Assembly (NCBI GenBank): GCA_037576195.1
Contig: CM075101.1
Span: forward strand, 2,418,001 to 2,482,000
Direction of reading: 5' to 3'
From: Phytoseiulus persimilis
Lineage: Eukaryota; Arthropoda; Arachnida; Mesostigmata; Phytoseiidae
Length of the DNA stretch: 64,000 nucleotides
The notes under the pieces are model-generated. The model had not been told where the DNA came from. It did not search any database and saw nothing but the letters and a program-made list of their open reading frames with translations. This document shows positions 22,974-35,437 of this stretch, piece by piece. Numbering within the stretch: the first letter of the stretch is position 1; every line of letters starts with the position of its first letter. The position numbers and the translations under genes are program-made.

Positions 22974-25900
22974 CTAAAGCCGATGAGCGTCGACCGGTTG
23001 GGCCTGTCCCGCAGCGACACTTTCTGCAATGTGAGACAAAGAGTTATAGATATTTGAGGTTGTGGCTCGCTGGTGAATACGGCCACGTCGGATTCCGCGA
23101 TATTTGCCTCTTTTTTCTCCCTTATTCATCTCTTACCAACAATCCAAGAGGGTGCCACGTATTGACAGTTGGGTTTCTTCGCCGGCTTTGACAGCCCCAC
23201 GCAAACATGGGCTTGACGAGAATCGAAAACCACCTGGAAACCATACAGAAGAAGACAAGAGGATCTTAGAGGTGATACGATTTCTCAGTCGAAGCTATCG
23301 AATAAGTCGAACCCTTGAGAACACTGGAAACGATCCTCTCTTGGAACTGAGATTTCATGGAGATCCAACCTTTCCGCCCGCTTGCAGAACCATCCTTTGA
23401 AGGGCGTCCGCTGATGGTTTGAGAGATCCTCGGCGCGTGACGAACACCTTCGTGTCTCGGAAAATCTTGACGTCTGACTCATCGATTTGACCTAAACGCG
23501 CCTTGCGATTTTTCACCATCGGCGGCAGATAATCTCGGACCTCGAAGTCCTTGAATTGGAGCCATCTTCCTGCCTTGATACTCTCAGTGGCCTGTGGAGA
23601 GAAATTGGTCTCGGATCAACTGCTGATGAAAGTTCACCTCATTTTGACCCTACGAATATTCACCGTCCGCGACAGTGATATCCATACAGAAAACACGAAC
23701 GATCAAGACCAACTAACAGCTACTGACCCATTCAGCAGAAACGAACCAGCAGCCCCATGAGATGCCGAGAAGGACCGCGAGAGTTCTCTTATACTCTTCC
23801 AGAACAACGACTTCCGTGCGCGTGGTCACCTGAGCAGGGAAAAATCGTATTAGCCTGAGAATCTCGTGAGTTTTCTGCCCCAAAATTATCCACACACCTA
23901 TCGAAGGGCCACCAACCTCATTGGCTATATCGTATTGATCCTGGGTCCTGGATAGATCGGCAAGTCCTTTCACAACTGAACGTTTGTTCTTGAAACCGGT
24001 GAGAACTATTGTTCTCCTCGTATCCATGCAAGGCGAATTGTCGTCGGAGAAAACGCCGCTGATTCGAGCTTGGAGTCTGTCCGGGATGGGAGTCACAGCG
24101 TCCGAAATTCGTTTAGATGAGGAAGTCAATCCCTGTGCGGGTGCGAGCTCAACGGTCTTCCGCCGCTCCGGGAGACTAGCGCAGCTATCGCGTTTCTCAG
24201 GGCATTCCGATAACGGAAAACTCATCGATGCGGAGTCCGGATTCTGAAAATCGGATTCGGAACGTGTCCTCAGTACCTCGTTGAAGAACCACGTGTGTGT
24301 GTGCACTTAGCGGAAATCGAGGCGAACGAGGGGGCGAACTCAATTACCTGGAGACCTCGCGAACTTCTTCGACTCGCAGTCGACTTCTTGTATTCTTCGC
24401 TGGGGGAACTCATGGCGATCTCTTCGCTGCAGAGATGTGGCGCATCCTGCACTCCTTGGCCAGAACGCCGGAAACTTTCGCTCGGAGCTATTGACCCCGA
24501 GCCGGCTCCCAAGAACACCGCCGTGTTCTCTTCAGTCGGTGAAGTGGTGGAGGAGAGACTTTGGGACGTCCCTTGAGGTAAGACAAGCTCTAAAGAAGGA
24601 CTGGCACCGGCACGATCTTCTCCTGCCGCCAGGGAATCGACGACTTCCGGACTGAAAGCTTGAATGGCGAATCAAGCTCAGAAAAATGATGAACCGAAAA
24701 ATCATGCTTTTCACCTTCTGCGTTGGATTCCGTGTACTCACTCTCGAACTCCCTCAGCGGGAAATCCGTCGCGGCGGGTTGTGTCAACACCATCGTCACA
24801 TTCGGACGGATCATACGAGAAGCAGATCTTCTGGGCAGAACCTGAACCACCCGAGTCAGCTCCATATTTGTCTCTTGACTCGGAGCGAACCATTGGTTTT
24901 CGGAATCGCCGTCCGTCTCGTTCTGGACTCCTTTATCGATCATCATGTCTATGCTCTCGTCTGATACCTCGAGCTGCTCCGTGGCCTGAGGAGAGGAAAA
25001 ATTGCGATCCCCGTCTCCGCGTTCTCAAACGGCCTGTTCGAGCTTAGTTCGCGAAATCAACCACTCACCTCATGAGCTGTGGTCCTATCATGGACGCTGA
25101 GGCTGTTGAAACTTCCTTCCAGATCTAAGCTTTCTTCCGTGTTGAGGCCGCCTCCCATCGTCAGACTTGAGATATTTCCTAGGGGAACGAGAGTGGAATC
25201 AGCTCAGATGTGATGACACGACGAAATATATTTCGGCTCATGAGACGCGGGATCGGATTGGGGTTTACCATGACGAGCTTGATGACTCGGTAGAAGCGGC
25301 GAATGATGTCCCGAGGAAACGCTCTCGCAGAGGTCCTTCGAATAGAAACACGTTGCTAGCTCTCTTAGAATGCCAGAGCCATCTCTCGCTCACATTGGAA
25401 TTTTCACTCACGGAATCGGCGCAATCCAGATCTGGCAGATCCAGACGATGCGCATCGTTTGGCTGAGTCTCCGGTATTTCGAAGGTCTCATCCTCGCAAC
25501 TCGGGTCTCTGTCGAACATCGCGGGATCGGTTTCCGGGACAGTGTAGAACGAAACCGCTCTCGGGTCCTGTGTTTCGGCCACCTCCGTTACTTCCTGAAG
25601 AAGACCTCGATTCAGTGGCACTCTCTGTGTCTCTTCATGACGCGGGGGAACAATCTGAATGAGCCCAACAGATGGAAACGGGAAATTTCAATGTCCGACG
25701 CTTTCGGGTACTAACCTGAGTTTCGGGGATACTGAGCATGCTGACGTCATGTTCTTCCTCCAAACCCTCGGATCCACTCGTACATGAAGCCGGATGTCGC
25801 AACAGCTGCTCAGGCCGAGTGAACAACACCTGTTGAATCCAAAGTACACACCCAAAGCCTTAGAGGCGTTTCTCTCACTGCAGCAGGTGTTTGATCCTCT

Positions 25901-26627
25901 ATACAATTGTCCGAAGAAAACCCACCCTTCGCAAACTCTTCCGAGGTGATTGCCAGACTTGTCGTGGAGAACCGGGCGAACTCAGAGGAGAGTCGCCATC
26001 CTTGCGAGACTGCAACCTCCTCGCTCTGGACAGCAACGCCAAGTTCCTAACCGACATGGGAGACGGCGTATCGTTGACTCCGGATACTTTATAGCGGTAT
26101 TGACGGAGGCCTGGAATACAGCGTCGAAACACTTTGTGCGAATTCAACTCGAACCACGAATCGGCTGTTCCTCCCCGATGATACTGCGAGCATCCGTTAC
26201 CTTTGTGATCTTCGGCATCAGCCAGCATCGGCCAGTCTTCCTCTTCCACTCTCCTCAGTTGGTCCTTACAGGCCATAACCCAACGGGCTGCCACAATGTG
26301 CATCCTCATGGATTTCGCTTTACGAACGGTCGCCGATCGCGCCGAGCACAGGACAGCGTGAGTCGCGGACGATGATAGGGACAACACTATGGATGCTCCC
26401 ATCCGGTACAAGAGGGTCGCTAAAGCTCCCGAATGATCCCCGAGATCGGAACGCACTTCGACGTATGCGACAACACCTGCAATACTCGTCACATTGTCTC
26501 TGGTTCCGACAGTTCACTTCACGCAATGTGAGACGATGTCACTGTCGTAATAGACGACGTCGTTCGCAGAACGATAAGGGGCGACTGTCCAGAACTTACC
26601 GTCCAGGAAATCTCCGATGTTGTCCAT
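22974..26627 (-). CDS. MCPH1: Microcephalin, three BRCT domains
   Basis: Binds phospho-peptides (gamma-H2AX in vertebrates) and regulates condensin and mitotic entry in the nucleus. Thirteen exons: 26600-26627, 26201-26476, 25926-26110, 25716-25829, 25269-25654, 25069-25165, 24608-24985, 24348-24527, 23917-24243, 23728-23829, 23370-23591, 23137-23233, 22974-23023. The phases sum to 813 residues (human 835). BRCT1 (residues about 10-95) is clear: VVAYVEVRSDLG, then ATHAVLCSA and the tryptophan helix HIVAARWVMACK. The middle is Ser/Glu-rich and acidic. BRCT2 (about 618-705) has RRTIVLTGFKNKRSVV and RTLAVLLGISWGCWFVSAEW. BRCT3 (about 740-810) has VFVTRRGS, LQAGGK, VVFDSRQAHVCVGL and PSWIVESVAAGQ. 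The start chosen (MDNIGDFLDG) sits where the human protein starts relative to BRCT1. The borders of the exons at 25269, 25165, 24608 and 24527 were picked by phase and are less certain. Confidence 0.9.
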
Positions 26628-27170
26628 ATGGTCGGGCAGAGGTAGTGCTACGGCTTGCAAGCGGCGCCTCCTCCGAGGACTCGGAGCTTCCTCGGGCGTT
26701 TCAGGAGCTAATAAACTGAGTGACAAATGCTCGTAATAGGACGGGAGATTCTCTTCAACCGCTCTCGGTTGATCAACGGCAATGCTCGAAGCAACCTCGA
26801 TTTTGCTTCCGCCAAAGCTGCCCATGATGTGATCTCTTTCTGAAGCATCGAGGTATGGGCAAGGCCTGGGCGAGAGACGCAGAGCGTACATCATTCCGCA
26901 ACTAGAGCAATGCGCTGTGAAGGAACAGAGCTCGTTAGAAGAACAGTCTCCGACGCCTTCTAGCGGTTAGTAATCCTTCCCTGTGGGATCGCTCAGAGAT
27001 AATGAATATCTCGATCAGTGTCCCGTGCCGAGAGACCTGGAAATCCTGAGCGCTCGAGCAGAACTTCAGGCAGACATTCACATACTCACAAGCGGGTGTG
27101 ATCTCAAACGAAGCGTCTATGATGTCAGCGTCGCGGGTGGTGAAACTTCGCGAACGGTGCTCACTGGAAG
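26628..27170 (-). other. Upstream exon(s) of MCPH1, in-frame extension or 5' UTR
   Basis: The exon holding the MCPH1 start is open upstream to an acceptor at 26914, and a further ATG lies at 26894. Starting there would add 89 residues before BRCT1. The extension includes a CxxC pair (CSSCGMMYAL) when read from the acceptor. A further coding-like block at about 27090-27163 ends in a strong donor (GTGAGTATG) of matching phase. MCPH1 proteins normally begin just before BRCT1, so this is either an unusual isoform or untranslated leader. Confidence 0.35.
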
Positions 27171-27437
27171 ACAACGAGCGAGGGAGTTTAACTTCGGAAG
27201 CCTCACCCGAACAAAAGAGCCGTTCGATGCTACATATGCACAATAGCGTTGAGTATCAGATTCAATCTTGATGATGATTGAGGAATGAAAGCAATTGCAT
27301 CTCACTGAAAGTTGTCGAGCTTATTCGTTTTTCTCCCCAAGTAGCTAACAAACTTCCTGTCTACACGAACATATCACTCTCTCGAGGAGTTTCGCAAAGT
27401 TAGGAAACTTCGTATATCGCCGGAGCGCCATCGGTAC

Positions 27438-27907
27438 ATGTCTGAACATGTTCCGCAAAGTGGTGGAGAGACTCTCGAACTTTTTCATGAAAATGACGGT
27501 GCTCGTAGTCGAATCAGAAACGCAACTTTCTAAGCACACAAATAGGACACGAGGAATTCTCGCCCGAAGCCGGGCATAAACTCGCACAGAAGCATCCGAG
27601 TTCTGGGAACTTCGGATGGCGAGAAGTCAGATTGTGACAGGAAGCTTCCCAGCTGTTTACTAAGTTGCATACTCACTCAGACCGGAGTTCCCGACCGAAC
27701 ATACTACACAGCTACTCACTGTTACATCTAATCATTACAGAAACCGGTGACAAGAGCGGAAAAACTCCAGACACCCCGCTCAAGCAACCGCCACAGCTGA
27801 GTTCAACTCCATCATCATTCATGATCCCTGCTTCTCTCTCCAACAGCCAAGCCAGCTTCGACAAGCTCGTTGGGAACAAGTTGATGGAGCAAAAAAAACG
27901 CGCTTGA
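27438..27907 (+). CDS. Small unidentified protein, two exons
   Basis: Exon 1 is 27438-27498 and exon 2 is 27741-27907. The donor (GACG|GTGCTC) and acceptor (CATTACAG) agree in phase and give 75 residues. The product is hydrophilic, rich in Ser, Pro and Lys, with an acidic stretch (LELFHENDETGDKSGK) and a basic end (GNKLMEQKKRA). No signal peptide or membrane segment. The frame upstream of the ATG is also open and charged (LEEFRKVRKLRISPERHRY), so the real start may lie further 5' in another exon. It faces away from MCPH1 and could share a promoter region with it. I do not recognise the family. Confidence 0.4.
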
Positions 27908-28496
27908 TACCAATCATGATGAGGATCCCAAGCGTTCAGGCTCGGAGGTCCCCATCTGTATCTGTGCGATACTCGGTTGAGACATCGGGAATATGAGTCA
28001 CCAGTTTATACCGGTGAGGCTGTTCTGTAGCGCGCACGTCGTCTGCTGCGATGCGCACCCAGCGACGAAAATGCCGGAGAGTCGTTCACAGTTACCTTAT
28101 CTAGGGTGTAGATTGCGAGTTCCTAGCACGGGAGGATACATCTCAGTTCGGGAAGAGCGCCACACAGTGATACGTTGATGCGTTTGAGCGTTTATCGCTC
28201 CTCGAATCACACCCGCGCGACAATCCTCCAGTGAAGCCGAGCCCCGGATGGGGCTAGCAACTTGCGGAAGTCACGGTGACTTCCAGAGCCCCGAGTCCTC
28301 GTCGGGGCCGGAACAATGATTTGAAAATGGTATGTCGATCCGAATTCTCCCCCAGCGAAATTCTGACAAGTGTCGGTACTGTGTGAATGTAAATTGCTCC
28401 GACGCGCTATTTGAAACGTACGATCAGGCCGATAGTCCCGAAAGTTCGACTCCAGAGTCCACACTGGCGCAATTCTGATTGTACCTCGTTTTCCAG

Positions 28497-29665
28497 ATGC
28501 TGGTGATATTATGGATAGCCCTGCAGTTGCCGAAATCGGAGCAAGCAGTCGAAGTTTCCTACACTGTGGACCCCAACGGGTACATCGCGTTTTGTCCCTG
28601 CATGGGTCGCTTCGGAAACCAAGCAGACCAGTACATGGGTGCTCTGGCATTCGCCAAATCCACGAATCGAACTCTGATTCTGCCGCCGTGGGTTGAATAT
28701 CCCAGTGGAGGAACTGGGCCACGTTTTGTTCCCTTACGACAAATACTTCAGCGTAGCGGAGATTCAGGCGTACCATCGGGCAATCACTATGGAAGACTTC
28801 ATGCGATTCCTCGCTCACCAAGTGTGGCCAGAGCAGAAACGTTTCTCGTTCTGCTACCGATCCCGGGCGGATCACGCGGACTGTGCGGCAAAGGAGGGCA
28901 AACCCTTCGGTCCTTTCTGGGACAACTTCCGTATCGACTTTGTCGGATCTGAGATTTTCGGACCCCTACACTACGACACATTCGGTAACAAAAGCCTCGT
29001 TCATGCATGGACCAACGCCTATCCGGTCGATCCGATACCCGGTTTTGGCATTCACCGGAGCTCCAGGTGCCTTCCCCGTTCAAGAGCACAACCTCAATCT
29101 GCAGCCGATTTTTCGTGTTCTCCAACGAGACGCGCGATCGGGCTCGGGATTTTCGTTTCTCCATGAGAGATAAACATCCCGGCCCCTTCGTGGGAATCCA
29201 CCTGCGGAACGGAGCAGATTGGGCGAACGCATGCAATCTCGTCAAAGACGCTCCTCTGCTTTTCTCAGGGCCCCAATGTTTCGGCTATCGGGGCGAACGT
29301 ATGAAACCCTCAGACTCCACTCGGACGCGAATGTGTTTCCCGAGGAATAAAGATATTTTGGATGAAGTCGCGTCCGCGGTTGCGCTCGCAAGGGGCCCTC
29401 CTGGGTCTTCGTGGCTAGCGATCACGACCATCTCCTGCCTGAGCTCGAACACCATCTCCGTCAATCTCACGTCAATGTCACCCGATATCCCCGGAACGAG
29501 CCGCACCTCGACCTGGCTATCCTGTCGATGTCGAACTATTTCATCGGCAATTGTTTTTCGTCGTTCAGCGCGTTCGTTAAAAGACATCGCGACGTGCACG
29601 CACTTCAGTCGTCCTTCTGGCTCCTCAACGCTGCGAAGAATCAACTCTTGAGGGACGAGCTCTAG
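28497..29665 (+). CDS. POFUT1: GDP-fucose protein O-fucosyltransferase 1, broken by four frameshifts
   Basis: POFUT1 adds O-fucose to Ser/Thr in EGF repeats of Notch and related proteins inside the ER. The reading starts with a signal peptide ([17 protein letters not shown]). Family blocks then appear in order: [68 protein letters not shown], the catalytic [15 protein letters not shown], a Cys-Pro-rich loop (MCFPRNKDI), [12 protein letters not shown] and [20 protein letters not shown]. It ends in RDEL, an ER-retrieval signal (human ends RDEF). The total span would encode about 388 residues, the family length. Four single-base shifts break the frame: extra base near 28734, extra base near 29032, extra base near 29108 (T run), and a missing base near 29395 (GGGGCCC). 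No intron is seen. Either a recent pseudogene or retrocopy, or uncorrected sequence errors over an active gene; the intact ends and conserved residues lean towards the latter or a very young lesion. Confidence 0.85.
28875..28875 (-). other. Antisense open frame over POFUT1 (not a gene)
   Basis: A 222-codon minus-strand frame spans 28207-28875. It lies opposite POFUT1 and is explained by codon bias on the sense strand. Recorded so that it is not mistaken for a gene. Confidence 0.6.
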
Positions 29666-30089
29666 AATTGCCCCGAAGATTTTCGTGTTCGATCTCAACT
29701 CTGCTCGAGAGCCCTGGAGGCTCTGAGTGCGAAGTATCCTCAGGCAGGATGAACAACAGTGATGCACTGCCTGCTCAGACAGCCAAACTCAGGCTTGTTC
29801 CGAAATGTGAAGCGATAGAGAACGTGAGGAAACTTGTCGTCAGCGGAGAGAAGCGAATTTCGTGACTACAACTTGTCTCGAGCGCATTCCTCGTGGCCTC
29901 TTGGCCCACATCCGACGTGGAATCGTCGCTTCTCCATCCCAGTTTTTATTCTCGCTCGTTTGTAAATACGTCTGCCTGATTTCCAGCTTTGACAGTGGAT
30001 GGTCATGCCTGGAATCCTGAAGAGATGAAATGTGAAATATGTTCTTGACCGAAGGGTTCCATTCCTTCGAGCTATGGCTGCTCCACCTG

Positions 30090-30095
30090 AATAAA
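30090..30095 (+). terminator. AATAAA poly(A) signal candidate for POFUT1
   Basis: AATAAA on the plus strand, about 425 bases after the POFUT1 stop. A processed retrocopy would be expected to carry a poly(A) tract; none is seen here. Confidence 0.35.
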
Positions 30096-32548
30096 CGTGT
30101 TAATAGAGAACGTGCCTCGCTGCGCCTTGATACTTTTCACCCGATCCCAGTCTAGTGGAACAACGAACGAGAGATCCTCATCCGTCGTTCATCGAACCAG
30201 AACAATTGATGAGCCCATTCAATTTTCCCCGGGATGCGGTTGAGAAGGTGGACGACGTTCCCCGATTGCGGGCTCTGACAGAATGATAACTCCGCGGGAG
30301 GCGAGCTCCCGTTCCAAAGGGAGAGAAATATCGACGGAAGTTCGACTCGGTTGACCATTGAGGATCACCGCTTAGCGGAATGGCAAACGAGGTCCTGCAG
30401 TGACGCATTTAGTATCAGGCTAGCGAGGCTATAGCCCCTTCCAGGCTCTGAAGCTCGTTCTTTCAAGTTCGGGCTTTGGACTTAATAGTTCGAGAGATCT
30501 CCAAGGGGCACCTGGAGAAAAGATAGACTCGCCCCAGGGAGAACATGGATACGCGGCCGTCTTCGAGAAACAGACTTGGACATCCTCAACAGACGGTGTT
30601 CCCTTAGAGGAATAGGAGAGCTGATTTCGAGCCGTTAATGAAGTGCGGCTATAAATAGAAGCTGGCAATTACCGGTTGCATCCAGTGCGGCAGCAGTCTT
30701 CCTAGAGAATAGTTCTCCGGAAATCTCCGAACGATCCATCATCTTAGCGGAAGCCCGAAAATGTTCGCTCGTGACCTCTTGGAGGATAGCATCCCAATTT
30801 CGAACGAATCTTCGCAATGGACGATTCCTCAACGACGCCAGATCTCCCTTCCTTCTCCGTTCCCTCTTCTGAGTGGGAGAGCCTTGGTTTGGCATCTTTT
30901 CGCAATCAGGAAGGAGCTAACGCGGCGATTCGATAACCTTCGCAAATTCAGGACGAGTTGGTCAGGAGTCATCCACGAGATAGTTTCAAGCAGGACGAGA
31001 CTTCGATTCAGCCTACCTCGACACATTCTGACATGAAGAGAACGAAGACTGAAACAAGTAGCAAACTCCGTCGCTGAGTCTGCAATTTGCCCGTGCAACA
31101 AACCGTGCTTTGAGGCTGGCTGTCGAGTCGGATCACTTCCGCTCGATGATTGTCATTATTTGGTTTTGCCCGTTCCGGAATCAGTGAGCTCCGGTTGGGC
31201 AGAATAGAGCTGTATCTCAATTTTCTGCAATCATCGGAGTTGAGTCGAGGTGTCGGAAAGAATCCGTAATGGCCACAGGATAACATCGAAACCTCTCAAG
31301 TGAGTGGAGGAAACTGCGTCATTAATGCACTCTGGAGCTTCAAAGAATCAGGAGGATCAAATGTTTTCGGTGGTAGCGCCGATATCGGCGGGACCGTTGG
31401 ATCACGGAATCAGTTGAAACGAACTCGGACCTCACCGTTCAATGCACATAGAATAAGGTTTTCGCGACCCTCCACTCTAGAATTGAGTGACGAGAGTATC
31501 AGAAATGAACTCGCCGACTCCCTCGAAGTCTTAAATGGAGGGCCGCTGAGTTCCTGCAGCAAGTGATCCCCATTTCACTCACCGAACTCATGAGGCGTGC
31601 GGAAATGCAACAGCTCGCCTTCCCTGGTATGCCGAAGGTTTCCTTGGCGGCTATGCTGTTCTACGACGCCGATTCCGATACCTACGAGGGCATCGCGGGC
31701 TGAAGAATGTGTTGATCGACGAAGTTTCCGCTCCCCTGAACGTTTCGAGTGTGAAGCACATGCATTGGGAGGCGCGCTCTGCGCGACCTATCCGATGCGT
31801 CCCACGCAAAGCGTTTCCCGGAACACAGAGCATTACCGCACACCTTTTTCCTCCACTATGGAACCGTGATGCCTATTGGGAATTCTCTTCTTCTCCAGTA
31901 CCAAATATTGATTCGTCGTGCGTAGGGACTTCATCAGCCGGGCCCAAAGAGTCCTATTAAACCGCAAACCAAAATAAAATCGCATCGCATTTCGGATCAC
32001 GGATTAAGTTATTGGTCACAGGTATATGGTAAGAAGGCAGCATACGCCAATCTTATACACACGACTAGTGCGGCATTTCAGCCGGTGTTGACGGCGACGA
32101 CGACTCCCACGACAGCTTCCGAGTGAGAAGATTACAATTTTGACGTGGGAGTCTTGCTTCGCAAGAATACTCCGTCGTCCCGATGGAAACCATCAACGCA
32201 GTCATTTGAGGTGGGAGGGCATGGTGAGACAATTTCAACCTTGGTTATCATAAGTGAAGAGCTACCTCGTCAGGACTTTCCTCCCCTAATCCCTCTCATC
32301 AGATAGTCATTCGGTCAGTCAGTCAATCTCTCAATCCCTCCGGCAGTTGTCATCGTGCTCCCGATCTCCGTTCTAACGGATTCAGGATCGATGGGCGGGT
32401 GTCCCCATTGCAGAGGGATCCCTTCCCGAGCAGTTTTGACATTCCGCGCACATGATTCTCATAGTCGGGCAAGTCTCATACAGCTTAAACCAGAATCAAT
32501 TATTCAATCGACCCACCGTAGACGTAAATGATTCCATATCATTACAGT

Positions 32549-32569
32549 GATAATAATAGTATTATTATC
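32549..32569. repeat. AT-rich perfect hairpin
   Basis: GATAATAATA and its reverse complement separated by one base. Ten-base stem in AT-rich intergenic DNA. Most likely simple-sequence drift. Confidence 0.6.
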
Positions 32570-33349
32570 GTTATCGTGATGATATAATTAGATTCAATAT
32601 TTCATAGTCTCAACCTTGATGACGTAACGATCCTCGACGACGAAGGATCACAAAGCTCGATACGGTTATTGACTAGTCTAATCAAACTAATGGCGCCGGA
32701 CAGCCGACGCTCAAGCCTGCTCGACCCTAACCGGTCTCAAGAACATATCAACCGGCGTGCTACCCTCGAGTTATTTTTGCTTCCGTCAAGCACTCCTCAA
32801 ATCGAATCGTAACGCCGTTCGGAGGAACGAGAATCGACGCAATCTTCCGAACAAGGCGATGCGTCGCTCAAACCTCTCTTTCGACGCCTCCTTAAACTGT
32901 GCAAAAGGTGACGAACGACAAGAACTGAGGCGAGGTGCTCCTCCGCCGCTTGCGGTGCGTCGTGCACGTAACTTCGATATCGTATCTAGCGCTGTAGTCA
33001 ACTGTACTGCATCGCTCGCAAATGATCGGTGAAAATTTCCAGCTGCGACCTCGGCAATGACCCGTTCGACTTCCCGAGCTTGACAGTCTCATTAGTCGAC
33101 AACATAGGTATTGCACGTAACTTGCGCCCCGGAATCAATGACTTTGCTCGGAATTTCTCCGGTTTCTGTCCGGGTGACTCAGAAGAATCATCTCTCCGAA
33201 TTGCGGTCACAGAGACGAGAGATCTCTCGAAGCCGGGATCGCTGGGTCGTCACGTTTCCCCTCATTTAGCTGTGGAGTTTCTGAGCTGATGATAATCGAT
33301 TTGATATCAGTAGAATGCACGTTACAATGGCAGTCGCCGTTCATTCAGT

Positions 33350-34443
33350 GAACACTTAAAGCTACCACACGAGGCTCCTCCTCCGCGTTGGTGTAGAGCG
33401 ATTCTCCACTTGGAACCCGGAAGCTCAGCCTGATCTTCACATGCGAAGAGGACGCAGCTGACGGCAATTCAACTCGCAGCACGCGGCAAATAATCAGCTC
33501 GACTGAACCAACAGAATACCTCGACGCTTTCGTTAAAGCCGTGAGTTCACATGAATTTTCCCGCGTCTTGGACTTCATCTTGTCGAGCGAACAAAGCGTC
33601 GAGCTCGCTCGGAGACGAGTTTCGACAAGGTTGGTGCGGATTCTTTCCGTTCGCTTCTGAAGCTGGATCGGGACCCCAGTCGGTCGACGCCTCGCAACAG
33701 GCACATTCTTCCGGGAAATCAAAGGTCATCGAGATGAAGTCATCACTGAGGCTGCCGAACAGCCTCAGCTGACAACGGGCAACTTGTGAGCGTGCAGACT
33801 TACGGAATGGGCCCTGCCTGATTCAGGAGACCCACAGGCTCGATCTTAGAACGCACTGGTTTCCAGCGATGTCCAGTCCATTAGTTTTGCGCTCTCAGAG
33901 CCAATTCAGAATGGCACTTTGCGTCATGTTGTCTCGGAATATGTATCCTGAAATGCTACAAGCCCAGTTTCCGGCTCGCTAGTTGTAAGGTTTCCCACCT
34001 TCTCTGAGTACGTTTCCGGTATTTTCATCGGCGCTAACGTTGACCAAGGTTCTCTCCAGAGCCAAGGTGATGTCCTCTCCAACATGTTCGACGGAAATAC
34101 TCGATTTTATTCCATAGAAGGACCCGATCCCACTTTCGCTTCTTGCGTCGTTGCATAAGCGCCGGCCTACTGTTTGCCCCACGTATCGAGCTTACGTAAA
34201 AGCAAAGTTTTTAATTTGTACTTGGGTTTCTTTGGAAATCGGATCGGGTACATCTGAGGATAATCTGTTCGACAACACAGCCTCCGGAGTAGGGTTAAAT
34301 AAAGCTGGCAACAGATAACGGGGGCTCTCATTCGAACGATGATGCGAACTTCTCATTTTTCTGGATATCATCGGAACAGAATCGATTCGCTCTTTCCCAC
34401 CAAAAGACCGGGAGTCGTGATACAGAAACGTCAGGTGTCGCAA
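33350..34443 (-). CDS. Weak candidate multi-exon gene, unidentified
   Basis: Several minus-strand blocks look coding and end at plausible donors. One is near 34218-34443, containing YLLPALFNPTPEAVLSNRLS and a CAA|GTACAA donor. Another is near 34000-34182, containing SISVEHVGEDITLALERTLV and a GAAG|GTGGGA donor. A third is near 33549-33774, acidic, with paired cysteines (EECACCEASTDWGPDP). The last, 33348-33500, contains VKIRLSFRVPSGESLY. I could not chain all blocks with consistent phases, found no start, and recognise no family. It may be a real gene with misplaced exon borders, or chance open frames. Confidence 0.25.
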
Positions 34444-35437
34444 CGAATCAGACCGAAAATTCGAATTTCGGAAAGTTGTTCATTCCGCTGCAGGCGTCAG
34501 GAGTTATTTTGGTAGTCGCGCTTCAGCCACAGCTCGCTTAGCTAACAATATCTTGCTTTTGGGATGTTAGCTTGATACAATTTCGGCGCCATTGCCCAAC
34601 AGGTGATGGACTCAATCAGAACACAATGATCACCTGCACCGAGTTCCGTGGGTGGATGTTGTGTGTTCCTCGAGTTCGTTCCAAGATGAATAATCTCGAA
34701 TGCTACCGATCCGAGGGAGAGCCAATCGCACACGTTTCCACACTCACGCTGATGATACGCACGCGAAGCCAGACACGGGAACAAACAATCTTGAACACAC
34801 CACGAATCAATGTAGATTGGACAGTTGCTTCCAACGCCTACCAGGAAAGTGGGTCCGAGAGTTTCTCCCGCCGTCAGAGGGTTTAGCCGCGCATAACTAC
34901 ATAGTATAAGTAGGTCTCTGTATAGCTGTCCTTCGTGCGAGAACGTATTGGTGTCACTGTGTGTGTTTCGGAACATTTGGCAGCATCGTAGTTTGCCCAG
35001 GCGACATCTCGGAAAACGATACGGGACGAAGGAGGATGGTTGAGATAGATAGGTCGCAAGGAACTGAGGAGAGAAGACATTGATTCATACCTACTATCGC
35101 TCAACGAAGGACCGACAGTGATGACCTACGGTGGCGGAGGTGATGGGTAGAAGTTGCCCCTGTCGTCGCTGTCTCTTATCTTCCTTCTCTCCCTGTTGGT
35201 TTCAAGTTTGGCGACTCTCCTCTTGCCCGGAGGAGAACAAAGGACGAGTGGATGCGAAAGGAGATGGAGCCGGGAAAAGTCGTACAGGAACAACTCATGC
35301 GGGCGGAGCTGTTCGCAGATGGCTGGCTTGGTTGCTTGTCAAGCGGCAGCTTTTTGCTCCGTCGCGTTTCCGTCCTGTTGACTTCTTCTATTCTGCTGCT
35401 TGTGCGTAAGGCCACGATGTATTCGGCCGTCTCCATA
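34444..35437. other. Intergenic stretch
   Basis: No supported gene. A minus-strand open frame at 34542-34976 has no domain or splice pattern I can defend. Confidence 0.4.

Larger units (their letters stand above)
29666..33340. other. Intergenic stretch, no gene supported
   Basis: Contains a plus-strand AATAAA at 30090-30095 that could end the POFUT1 transcript, another near 31970, an AT-rich hairpin at 32549-32569, and short frames without domains. Confidence 0.5.

Noticed and set aside
27345-27440. Plus-strand LPVY-containing peptide resembling the start of DDA1
   Set aside because: Only a few residues match and the conserved core of DDA1 is absent.
28207-28875. 222-codon minus-strand frame
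   Set aside because: It lies antisense to POFUT1 and its composition mirrors the sense codons; no domain.
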